DNA from: an uncultured Sphingobacterium sp.
GTDB lineage: Bacteria; Bacteroidota; Bacteroidia; Sphingobacteriales; Sphingobacteriaceae
NCBI GenBank assembly: GCA_947630335.1
Contig: CANRHE010000008.1
Coordinates: 1 to 38,157, forward strand
Length of the DNA: 38,157 nt
Reading direction: 5' to 3'
Shown here: positions 25,149-33,766 of the stretch, piece by piece
Layout of the letters: every line of letters starts with the position of its first letter
Numbering within the stretch: the first letter of the stretch is position 1
Program-made: the position numbers and the translations under genes
The notes under the pieces: model-generated
Database searches by the model: none
What the model was told of the DNA's origin: nothing
Seen by the model: the letters and a program-made list of their open reading frames with translations, nothing else

Positions 25149-26213
25149 ATGAATAAAAGAACAATACTAATTATCGAGGATAATTTTGAAATTCGAGAAG
25201 GTACCGCTGAAATTTTAACGCTTACAGGAGACTATAATGTTATTACTGCAGAGAATGGTAAAATTGGAGTGGAGCTAGCACTTAAACATGTGCCTGATTT
25301 AATTTTATGCGATATCATGATGCCAGAATTGGATGGCTATGGAGTATTGTATATGTTGAATAAATACGAAACGACTAAGCATATTGCTTTTATATTTTTG
25401 ACTGCAAAGTCTGAACGTTCGGATATGCGTAAGGCGATGGAAATGGGAGCTGATGATTATTTAGTAAAACCCTTCGACGATATAGAATTGTTGAATGCCA
25501 TTGAGAGTCGATTACGTAAACGAGATAGTCTTCAATCTGTAGCTCTGCATAACAGTTCAAATTTGTTTTTGGATGAAGAGGAACAAAGCTATTTACTTAA
25601 TGAGTTAATTAAGGAAGCCCGTGTTAAAACTTTTAAGAAGAAACAGCCAATATATGAAGAAGGAGATTCTCCGTTGTTTATTTATTACGTTTTAAAAGGT
25701 AAAGTACGTACCTTTTTGTATTATCAAGATGGACGGGAGCTTTCAACAGGAATACATGTTGAAGAACTTTTTTTCGGGTATGAATCTGTACTATTGAATG
25801 AGAAGTATACCGATAATGCAGCTGCACTAGAGGATTCCGAAATTGCATTAATTCCCAAAGATAAGTTTTTTGAATTGATGTATAAGAAGCCTGCAATAGC
25901 TAGTAAATTTATCAAGTTGCTTTCAGGAAATATAAAGGAGAAGGAAGAGCAAATGTTAGGATTTGCATACGACTCTGTACGTAAAAGGGTGGCTAATACA
26001 TTGGTCAACGTGGCTTTAAAGACTGTTGTCGACGAAATTCAAGATGAGGTTTTGATTCGGATATCTCGGGATGATCTTGCAGCTTTAGCAGGTACTGCAA
26101 ATGAAACTATAAGCAGGATGTTAGCAGATTTTAAGGATGAAAAACTTATTATCAAAGAGGGCAATGCAATTAGAATATTTTCAATTGATAAACTCAAAAA
26201 AGTAAAACAATAA
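25149..26213 (+). CDS. Response regulator with receiver plus CRP/FNR effector domain
   Basis: A 354-residue two-domain regulator. The receiver (about 4-122) has acidic residues E10 and D11, phospho-acceptor D55 in LCDIMMP, T85 and K107. A cNMP-type beta-roll (about 137-255) follows with no FNR-type iron-sulfur cysteines, then a Crp-type winged helix whose recognition helix contains ETISR (319-323), as in FNR. This is the FixJ receiver joined to a FixK-like DNA-binding unit, so phosphorylation by the upstream FixL-like kinase would act directly on a CRP/FNR-type site. Such a site lies 52 bases downstream, ahead of the hemN-ccoI-ccoS operon. Confidence 0.88.
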   Translation: MNKRTILIIEDNFEIREGTAEILTLTGDYNVITAENGKIGVELALKHVPDLILCDIMMPELDGYGVLYMLNKYETTKHIAFIFLTAKSERSDMRKAMEMGADDYLVKPFDDIELLNAIESRLRKRDSLQSVALHNSSNLFLDEEEQSYLLNELIKEARVKTFKKKQPIYEEGDSPLFIYYVLKGKVRTFLYYQDGRELSTGIHVEELFFGYESVLLNEKYTDNAAALEDSEIALIPKDKFFELMYKKPAIASKFIKLLSGNIKEKEEQMLGFAYDSVRKRVANTLVNVALKTVVDEIQDEVLIRISRDDLAALAGTANETISRMLADFKDEKLIIKEGNAIRIFSIDKLKKVKQ

Positions 26214-26252
26214 ATGAAAGAAGGACAGTTAATTAACTGTCCTTCTTTCATT
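26213..26252 (+). terminator. Terminator after the response regulator
   Basis: A 40-bp perfect palindrome (20-bp arms 26213-26232 and 26233-26252) overlapping the stop codon. It separates the regulatory genes from the target operon. Confidence 0.75.
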
Positions 26253-26264
26253 ATAAAAACACTA

Positions 26265-26278
26265 GTGATTTATATCAC
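26265..26278. promoter_or_regulatory. CRP/FNR-type binding site
   Basis: GTGAT-TTAT-ATCAC is a perfect 5-bp inverted repeat with a 4-base spacer, close to the FNR/FixK box TTGAT-N4-ATCAA. Its centre is about 64 bases before the start predicted from the -7 box at 26323, a fitting position for activation. Confidence 0.6.
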
Positions 26279-26322
26279 ATATTAACTTGACTCGCTGCAT
26301 AGGTACTACCTCAAATTTCGAA

Positions 26323-26330
26323 TATTTTTG
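26323..26330 (+). promoter_or_regulatory. -7 box of the hemN-ccoI-ccoS operon
   Basis: TATTTTTG matches TAnnTTTG. No TTG lies at the usual -33 distance, consistent with a promoter that needs an activator. The leader before 26357 would be about 20 bases. Confidence 0.5.
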
Positions 26331-26356
26331 AGCTAATATTTAAGGAATGTCTATTC

Positions 26357-26779
26357 ATGAAAGTAGTCGCATATAATATTCTAGAATCTGAGAAAGAAAC
26401 ACTTGCTAAAGCAAATGCTAAAGTTCATGATTTAACCTTAATTTCTAATCCTTTGCAGCATAGTACTATTCACTACGCTAAGGGAAAGGAAGTGATCATT
26501 GTATCTGATCGAGATCATCTAAATAAGGAAATATTAGACCTTTTGAATAAAGTAGGCGTAAAGAAAATTATCAGTAGATCTATTAGATTAGATCATATTG
26601 ATGTTGATTATGCAAGGGAATTAAAATTACATTTAGCTAATACCCCATTAGCGGATAATTCATTTGAAAGTATTGCTAAACAAACCATTTCTAATTTGAA
26701 TAATTGGACTAGTGGTATTTGTCTCGGAGATGCTTGTCAGTGTGGATTTGGTTGTGATAATAAAAAGTTAAAAAGATAA
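26357..26779 (+). CDS. Small 2-hydroxyacid-dehydrogenase-like protein with Cys tail
   Basis: 140-residue soluble protein. The first 100 residues resemble the N-terminal half of the substrate-binding domain of D-isomer-specific 2-hydroxyacid dehydrogenases: KVVAYNILESEKE at the start, and ISRSIRLDHIDVDYARELKL in place of the usual R-S-x-G-x-x-x-V/I-D-x-x-x-A-x-x-L block. The NAD-binding Rossmann domain is absent, so it cannot be a working dehydrogenase. The C-terminus instead has four close cysteines, C122, C127, C129 and C133. It is first in the operon, 5 bases before hemN. A sensor, chaperone or metal/electron carrier for low-oxygen growth are possibilities; role unknown. Confidence 0.8.
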   Translation: MKVVAYNILESEKETLAKANAKVHDLTLISNPLQHSTIHYAKGKEVIIVSDRDHLNKEILDLLNKVGVKKIISRSIRLDHIDVDYARELKLHLANTPLADNSFESIAKQTISNLNNWTSGICLGDACQCGFGCDNKKLKR

Positions 26780-26784
26780 GTGTT

Positions 26785-28140
26785 ATGCATTTGAATTCAT
26801 TGGTGTCTAAGTATAATGTGGCAGCGCCAAGATATACGAGTTATCCTACAGTACCTTTTTGGGAAAATGAAGTCTTTACTGAAGAAGAATGGAAGTTACG
26901 TGTGATTGAAAGATTCGAACAGTCTAAAAATAAAGGTATTAGTATCTATATACATTTGCCATATTGTGAAAGCTTATGTACTTATTGTGGATGTAATACG
27001 CGAATTACCAAGAATCATAATGTAGAGGAACCTTACATAGCTGCTTTGTTAAAGGAGTGGAATATGTATAAAGAAACTCTTCAAACAGATAATATTAAGA
27101 TTAGTGAGATACATTTAGGAGGAGGTACCCCCACTTTTTTTACTCCAAAGAATTTGGAACATTTAATCTCCGGAATTTTAAATGGTAATACCAAAACAGA
27201 TTGTGCTTCATTTTCATTTGAGGCTCATCCTGCAAATACGACTCGAGAACATTTACAAACGTTATATAATTTAGGCTTTAAAAGGTTGAGTCTGGGGATT
27301 CAAGATTTTGATCCACATGTCCAGTTTATTATTAATCGTCAACAAACGGTTCAAGAGGTGAGGCAAGTGATGGATGAAGCTCGGTCAATTGGATATGAAT
27401 CTATTAATTTTGATTTGATTTACGGGTTGCCTAAGCAGACAATGGATACGATTTTTAATACTGTCGAATTAGCTCTAGAAATGCAGCCTGATAGGATATC
27501 ATTTTATAGTTATGCACATGTGCCATGGATAAAACCTGGGCAACGTCGTTTTACAGAGCTTGATTTACCAATAGGAGAAGATAAACTTAATTTATATCGG
27601 TTAGGAAAAGAGTTAATTCAAGCTGCCGGCTATTCTGATGTTGGTATGGATCATTTTGCTAAAGATGATGATGCATTGTTTATAGCTAGCCAAGATGGGA
27701 CCTTGCATCGTAACTTTATGGGGTACGCAGATAGGTATACTCCATTAATGATTGGATTAGGTGTTTCTTCTATTTCAGATGCATGGACGGCTTTTGCCCA
27801 AAATGTCAAAACAGTAGAGGAGTACCATACGATTATAAATGCTGGAAAATTACCAGTTTTTAAAGGACATTTATTGAATGAGGAAGATTTATTGATTCGT
27901 CAGTATATTTTAGATATGATGTGTAGAGGGAAGGTTATTCTCAGAAACGAGCATCACTTAACAACTAAAATAAAAAAACGATTGGAACCTTTATTAGAGG
28001 ATGGGATAGTTACTATGCATGCACATGAAATTCTTGTTACTGAAATAGGAAAATCATTTCTAAGGAATATTTGTATGACTTTTGATGAGCGTTTGCAGCA
28101 GACAAATGAGCGTAATAATCTATTTAGTCAAGCAATCTAA
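26785..28140 (+). CDS. hemN: Oxygen-independent coproporphyrinogen III oxidase
   Basis: Radical-SAM enzyme decarboxylating coproporphyrinogen III to protoporphyrinogen IX without oxygen, in haem synthesis. The cluster motif C61-x3-C65-x2-C68-x-C70 is of the true HemN form (CxxxCxxCxC), preceded by IYIHLPY with the conserved tyrosine. GGGTPTF (about 113-119) and the substrate loop ending in the HemN C-terminal domain are present. 451 residues, full length. It is linked to ccoI by 10 bases. Rhizobial hemN is under FixK control, which matches the site ahead of this operon. Confidence 0.93.
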   Translation: MHLNSLVSKYNVAAPRYTSYPTVPFWENEVFTEEEWKLRVIERFEQSKNKGISIYIHLPYCESLCTYCGCNTRITKNHNVEEPYIAALLKEWNMYKETLQTDNIKISEIHLGGGTPTFFTPKNLEHLISGILNGNTKTDCASFSFEAHPANTTREHLQTLYNLGFKRLSLGIQDFDPHVQFIINRQQTVQEVRQVMDEARSIGYESINFDLIYGLPKQTMDTIFNTVELALEMQPDRISFYSYAHVPWIKPGQRRFTELDLPIGEDKLNLYRLGKELIQAAGYSDVGMDHFAKDDDALFIASQDGTLHRNFMGYADRYTPLMIGLGVSSISDAWTAFAQNVKTVEEYHTIINAGKLPVFKGHLLNEEDLLIRQYILDMMCRGKVILRNEHHLTTKIKKRLEPLLEDGIVTMHAHEILVTEIGKSFLRNICMTFDERLQQTNERNNLFSQAI

Positions 28141-28150
28141 CTGGTGATAT

Positions 28151-30547
28151 ATGGATATTGAATCGAATTTTAAAATTTCTTCAAATTGTTATCATTGTGG
28201 AGATAAGGTTGAAGACACTTCTTATATTTTTGATGATCATAAGTTTTGTTGTCTTGGTTGTCAGACTGTGTATCAGGTTCTGAATCAAAATAATTTACAT
28301 AGTTATTACAAGTATAATAGTCATCCGGGGAAATCTCAAAAAGTTCAAAAAGAGAATTTAAACTATTTAGACGAACCTAATATAATTGCTAAGTTAGTAG
28401 ATTACCAAGATTCTAATGTCGCTATAATAACTTTTTACATTCCTTCTATTCATTGTAGCTCATGCATTTGGCTATTAGAGAATTTATATAAACTCAACTT
28501 TGCAGTAAAATCTTCTAAAGTAGATTTTATGAAAAAGCAAGCTAGTATTACTTTCGATAAGAATGAAACTTCCTTACGTGAGGTAGTAGAGTTGCTACAT
28601 AGTATTGGGTATGATCCAAAGATTACTCTTCAAGATGTAGTAAAAGAAGGGAAGAAGCTAAATCAAAATAGTTTAATAGGTAAGATTACTGTTGCTGGGT
28701 TTTGTTTTGGAAACTCAATGATGATTAGTTTTCCCGATTATTTCGGGATGGGGGATTTTGAACGAGAATATGCTAGTTTCTTTGGGTATATGAATTTGGC
28801 ATTTGGTATTCCTGTATTACTTTATTCTGCTTCCGATTATTTTAAATCAGCATGGTATAGTTTGAAACAGAAACAATTGAATCTTGATGTACCCTTAGCA
28901 TTAGGAATCTTTATTTTATTCTTTCGATCCGCTATTGAGGTTTTAACTCATACGGGAGCCGGGTTTATTGATACTTTATGTAGTTTGGTTTTCTTTATTT
29001 TGATCGGTAAATGGGTGCAACAGCGTACGTATTATCACATTTCTTTTGAACGAGATTATAGATCTTATTTTCCTGTTGCAGTAACAGTAATTGAAGAGGG
29101 TAAAGAAAAGCCTATACAGATGTCTGATTTAAAAATAGGGGATCGTATTCTAGTTCGCAATAATGAAATTGTCCCAGCTGATGCTATTTTACTGCAAGGG
29201 GAGGCTGCGGTTGATTTTAGTTTTGTTACAGGAGAAAGTAAACCTGTGGATAAAGTATTAGGAGAGGTGGTATACGCAGGGGGAAGACAAACGGGAGGTG
29301 CGATAGAATTGGAGGTTATTAAAGCAGTTTCCCAAAGTTATCTCACAAAATTATGGAATAATGATAACTTTAAATCGTACGAAAAGAAATTTGATACTTT
29401 TGTAGGTACTATTAGTAAGTATTTTACAGTAGGCTTATTAATGATAGCATCTACAGCAGCTATATTTTGGATTATTGGCGGTAATAGTGAAAAAGCTTGG
29501 GCTGCTTTTACAGCGGCATTGATTATTGCATGTCCATGTGCATTAGCACTGAGCTCCCCTTTTACTTTATCAGCTGCACTTAGTATTTTTGATAGAAATA
29601 AATTATATATCAAAAATACCGCTGCAATAGAGCAAATGGCAGCAATTGATACGATGGTATTTGATAAGACAGGGACCATAACATCTCCCACTGCTTCTTG
29701 TATGTATTTTGAAGGAGAATTAGGTGGTATAGATCGAGATCTGATATATTCTGTATGTCGTAATTCAAATCATCCTCTTAGCCGAGAAATCATTAAATGG
29801 TTAGGCAATTGTAATCGACTGTCTCTTGAAAACTATAAAGAGGTTGTCGGAAAAGGACAAATAGCCTCTTACTTGGACTATACCATTTTGATTGGTTCTG
29901 CAGATTTTGTTGATGTTAGACAAACTATGGTAGAAGGATCAGCAGTATATGTGAAAATAAATAATAAAATTAAGGGCTTCTTTACTTTAGAGCAGTCTTG
30001 GAGAGATGGACTATCAGAAGTTGTCAATTCATTTAAGTCAGAACATTACGATATACATTTAATTTCTGGAGATAACGAGCGTCGTGCTGAAGCTTTACGT
30101 TTGATCTTCCCTGCAGATGCTAGTTTGATGTTTAACCAAAACCCTAATGATAAGTTACACCGAATCGAACAATGGCAATTAGCTAGAAAGAAAGTATGTA
30201 TGTTGGGGGATGGATTGAATGATGCAGGTGCTTTGCGACTTGCAAATTTAGGAATCGCTGTTTCTGATGATATAAATAATTTTTCGCCCGGATGTGATGC
30301 TATCTTAGACGGCGTATCATTTAAGAAATTACCTCAATTCTTTGCTTTTAGTAAAGATGCAGTTAAGGTTATAAAAATGAGTTTTGTAATTTCTATTTTA
30401 TATAACATCATGGGATTGAGTTTTGCTGTTCAAGGAATAATGTCCCCTTTGTTTGCAGCTATTTTGATGCCTATTAGTACAGTTACAATTATTTCTTTTA
30501 CAAGTCTTATGACAAGGTTTTTTGGTAAAAAGAGAGGATTGTTGTAA
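28151..30547 (+). CDS. ccoI: Copper-transporting P1B-ATPase for cbb3 oxidase (CcoI/FixI)
   Basis: Copper-exporting P-type ATPase that supplies copper for assembly of cbb3 cytochrome oxidase at the inner membrane. The N-terminus has a Cys cluster (C13, C16, C33, C34, C37) typical of the CcoI branch, then an HMA domain with CSSC (C102-C105). The membrane copper motif is C461-P-C463 and the phosphorylation site is D505 in DKTGT. GDGLND marks the C-terminal hinge. About eight membrane segments; 798 residues. It is followed after 27 bases by ccoS, an established partner. No ccoN/ccoO/ccoP genes appear in the window. Confidence 0.92.
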   Translation: MDIESNFKISSNCYHCGDKVEDTSYIFDDHKFCCLGCQTVYQVLNQNNLHSYYKYNSHPGKSQKVQKENLNYLDEPNIIAKLVDYQDSNVAIITFYIPSIHCSSCIWLLENLYKLNFAVKSSKVDFMKKQASITFDKNETSLREVVELLHSIGYDPKITLQDVVKEGKKLNQNSLIGKITVAGFCFGNSMMISFPDYFGMGDFEREYASFFGYMNLAFGIPVLLYSASDYFKSAWYSLKQKQLNLDVPLALGIFILFFRSAIEVLTHTGAGFIDTLCSLVFFILIGKWVQQRTYYHISFERDYRSYFPVAVTVIEEGKEKPIQMSDLKIGDRILVRNNEIVPADAILLQGEAAVDFSFVTGESKPVDKVLGEVVYAGGRQTGGAIELEVIKAVSQSYLTKLWNNDNFKSYEKKFDTFVGTISKYFTVGLLMIASTAAIFWIIGGNSEKAWAAFTAALIIACPCALALSSPFTLSAALSIFDRNKLYIKNTAAIEQMAAIDTMVFDKTGTITSPTASCMYFEGELGGIDRDLIYSVCRNSNHPLSREIIKWLGNCNRLSLENYKEVVGKGQIASYLDYTILIGSADFVDVRQTMVEGSAVYVKINNKIKGFFTLEQSWRDGLSEVVNSFKSEHYDIHLISGDNERRAEALRLIFPADASLMFNQNPNDKLHRIEQWQLARKKVCMLGDGLNDAGALRLANLGIAVSDDINNFSPGCDAILDGVSFKKLPQFFAFSKDAVKVIKMSFVISILYNIMGLSFAVQGIMSPLFAAILMPISTVTIISFTSLMTRFFGKKRGLL

Positions 30548-30574
30548 ATTTAACTTATTAAAAAGTATAATGGT

Positions 30575-30742
30575 ATGAATATAATTTTTATGTTAATTGG
30601 TTTCAGTGTCATTATTGCATTGTTTTTTTTAGGCGCTTTTTTTTGGGCTAGTCGCACGAAGCAATACGAAGACACCTATACCCCATCTGTCCGTATTTTA
30701 TTTGATGACGAGCTTAAAGATACGGATTCAGTAGATAAGTAG
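30575..30742 (+). CDS. ccoS: cbb3 oxidase assembly protein CcoS
   Basis: A short 55-residue gene: one N-terminal transmembrane segment (about 3-24), then WASRTKQYEDTYTPSVRILF and an acidic tail. The pattern W-x-x-R-x-x-Q-Y-x-D-x(5-6)-R-I-L-F-D-D is the signature of CcoS/FixS, the small protein needed for cofactor insertion in cbb3 oxidase. It lies directly after ccoI, the usual order. Its small size makes it easy to miss. It appears to be the last gene of the operon: a new -7 box follows at 30764. Confidence 0.9.
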   Translation: MNIIFMLIGFSVIIALFFLGAFFWASRTKQYEDTYTPSVRILFDDELKDTDSVDK

Positions 30743-30763
30743 AAATAGCGATAATATTCTTTG

Positions 30764-30771
30764 TAACTTTG
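30764..30771 (+). promoter_or_regulatory. -7 box TAACTTTG
   Basis: Full TAnnTTTG match, 17 bases before the ATG at 30789; no TTG at the expected -33 distance. Confidence 0.45.
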
Positions 30772-30788
30772 TTTAAAATTATAATAAT

Positions 30789-31022
30789 ATGCCAAGAGAA
30801 ACACGCGAAGGTTTATACCAAGGAATAATTGAACAAGACCAAAATGGAAATTATTTCTGTGGTCCATTACTTTTAGACTATCAATTAGTTCGATCAGGTT
30901 TTAAAATAGGAGATCGTATATCTGTTAAAAAAGTAGTAGGAAATACAAGCGCTAAGAGTATGAATGATTATCCGCAAAAGGCAGTTAAATTTTCATTAGC
31001 TGTTGCAGATCATAATAATTAA
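30789..31022 (+). CDS. Small hypothetical protein, 77 aa
   Basis: Soluble 77-residue protein starting MPRETREGLYQG, with a middle beta-rich stretch NYFCGPLLLDYQLV and GDRISVKKVVG that suggests a compact OB- or SH3-like barrel. No family recognised. It has its own -7 box and a terminator, so it is probably a single-gene transcript and not part of the ccoS operon. Its one cysteine (C24) is not in a motif. Confidence 0.72.
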   Translation: MPRETREGLYQGIIEQDQNGNYFCGPLLLDYQLVRSGFKIGDRISVKKVVGNTSAKSMNDYPQKAVKFSLAVADHNN

Positions 31023-31030
31023 AACTTAAC

Positions 31031-31062
31031 CCCTAACTATAATAATGTTAGGGATTTTTTTT
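31031..31062 (+). terminator. Terminator after the 77-aa gene
   Basis: CCCTAAC/GTTAGGG arms (31031-31037 and 31047-31053), 9-base loop, then a run of T. Confidence 0.8.
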
Positions 31063-31129
31063 TAGAATAACCTATTCAAATACCTTTTATCTAAGGTTTT
31101 CTTTCTAATCTTCTCATTGATAACGGACT

Positions 31130-32720
<1,591 letters not shown>

Positions 32721-32741
32721 TTGTTTATAAACTCAATATCT

Positions 32742-32777
32742 AAATCCTAGTTTTGTTTTCTCACGAAACTAGGATTT
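32742..32777. terminator. Bidirectional terminator
   Basis: 12-bp arms (32742-32753 and 32766-32777), extended by two more pairs, then a T run. Shared by the tmm-like gene and the minus-strand apbE operon. Confidence 0.85.
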
Positions 32778-32779
32778 TT

Positions 32780-33766
32780 TTATTTTATTATTTTTCCTTT
32801 ATCCGTGATAAATAAGTATTTATACAGTGGATGTTTTTTCGCTAATTTCTTACCTTCTTTCTCTCCTAATACTATAATCGAAGTGCTTAGAGCATTTGCA
32901 AATTCTGCAGATGGACCGTAAATCGTAACGCTGGTCAATCCAGTAGCTGGATATCCTGTTGTCGGGTTGATGATGTGCGAGTAGCGGACATTATCAATCT
33001 CGACGTATTTTTCATAAGAACCCGAAGTTGCTACTGCATCATATTTCAGCTTCAAAATCTTGATAATTTCGTTTTTTTTGAAAGGATTGTTAATACCGAT
33101 TAGCCAAGGTTTTTTATTCGGTTGTAAACCCCATGTCGCAATATCTCCGGAAGCATTCACAATACCAGCTTTTACGTTGTTGTGAATCATTAATTGGCGA
33201 CCTTTGTCTGCAGCATAACCTTTACCTATAGAACCAAAACCAATTTTCATTCCTTTGTTTTTCAGAAAGATAGTAGAATTAGTACTATCTAAAATAATGT
33301 CTTTGTAGTTGACTTTAGCAATTGATTTTTTGATAGCTTGGGGGCTAGGGATACTATCCATTGTTCCATCAAACAACCAAATTCGATCCATAGCCGCTAT
33401 ACTAATATCAAAGGCACCGTTGGTCATTTCGGAATAAGCTATAGCGCGCTTGGTCAGGTCAAAAACTTCACGATCTACTTCAATCGCTTTTATACCTGCA
33501 TTATGGTTGACTTGAGAAATCTGCGTATGTGGTTGCCATTCGGATATTAGGTTTTCGATTCGGGTCATTTCAGCTATGGTCATATCAATAAACTGATTAG
33601 CTCTCGTTGAATCTTCCGCTACGATGGTGATTTGAAAAACGGAGCCCATCAATATGACAGGGCGTTCAACCATCACCTGTTGTTGGGCTTGGACAAATTG
33701 TATTAAAAATATAAATACTAGTGCAATTTGTGCTGTTATTGTATAACATGCATTTCTTTTCTTCAT
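32780..33766 (-). CDS. apbE: FAD:protein FMN transferase ApbE
   Basis: Exported Mg-dependent enzyme that attaches FMN from FAD to a Thr or Ser of target proteins. A signal peptide (MKKRN then a hydrophobic run to about residue 27) is followed by the ApbE fold: MGSVFQITI, SEWQPHTQISQVN, the FAD-binding GFGSIGKGYAAD and NASGDI segments, ATSGSYEKY and HIINPTTGYP. 328 residues from the start at 33766, which shares one base with the stop of the preceding gene; an ATG at 33775 would add three residues. It is last in a four-gene operon with a PepSY flavoreductase and a DUF2271 protein, likely its flavinylation targets. Confidence 0.92.
   Translation of the reverse strand: MKKRNACYTITAQIALVFIFLIQFVQAQQQVMVERPVILMGSVFQITIVAEDSTRANQFIDMTIAEMTRIENLISEWQPHTQISQVNHNAGIKAIEVDREVFDLTKRAIAYSEMTNGAFDISIAAMDRIWLFDGTMDSIPSPQAIKKSIAKVNYKDIILDSTNSTIFLKNKGMKIGFGSIGKGYAADKGRQLMIHNNVKAGIVNASGDIATWGLQPNKKPWLIGINNPFKKNEIIKILKLKYDAVATSGSYEKYVEIDNVRYSHIINPTTGYPATGLTSVTIYGPSAEFANALSTSIIVLGEKEGKKLAKKHPLYKYLFITDKGKIIK

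Noticed and set aside
26213..26252. 40-bp palindrome as a possible regulator site for the hemN operon
   Set aside because: It overlaps the stop codon of the regulator gene and folds as a strong hairpin, so terminator is the simpler reading; the shorter GTGAT repeat fits an FNR-type site better.
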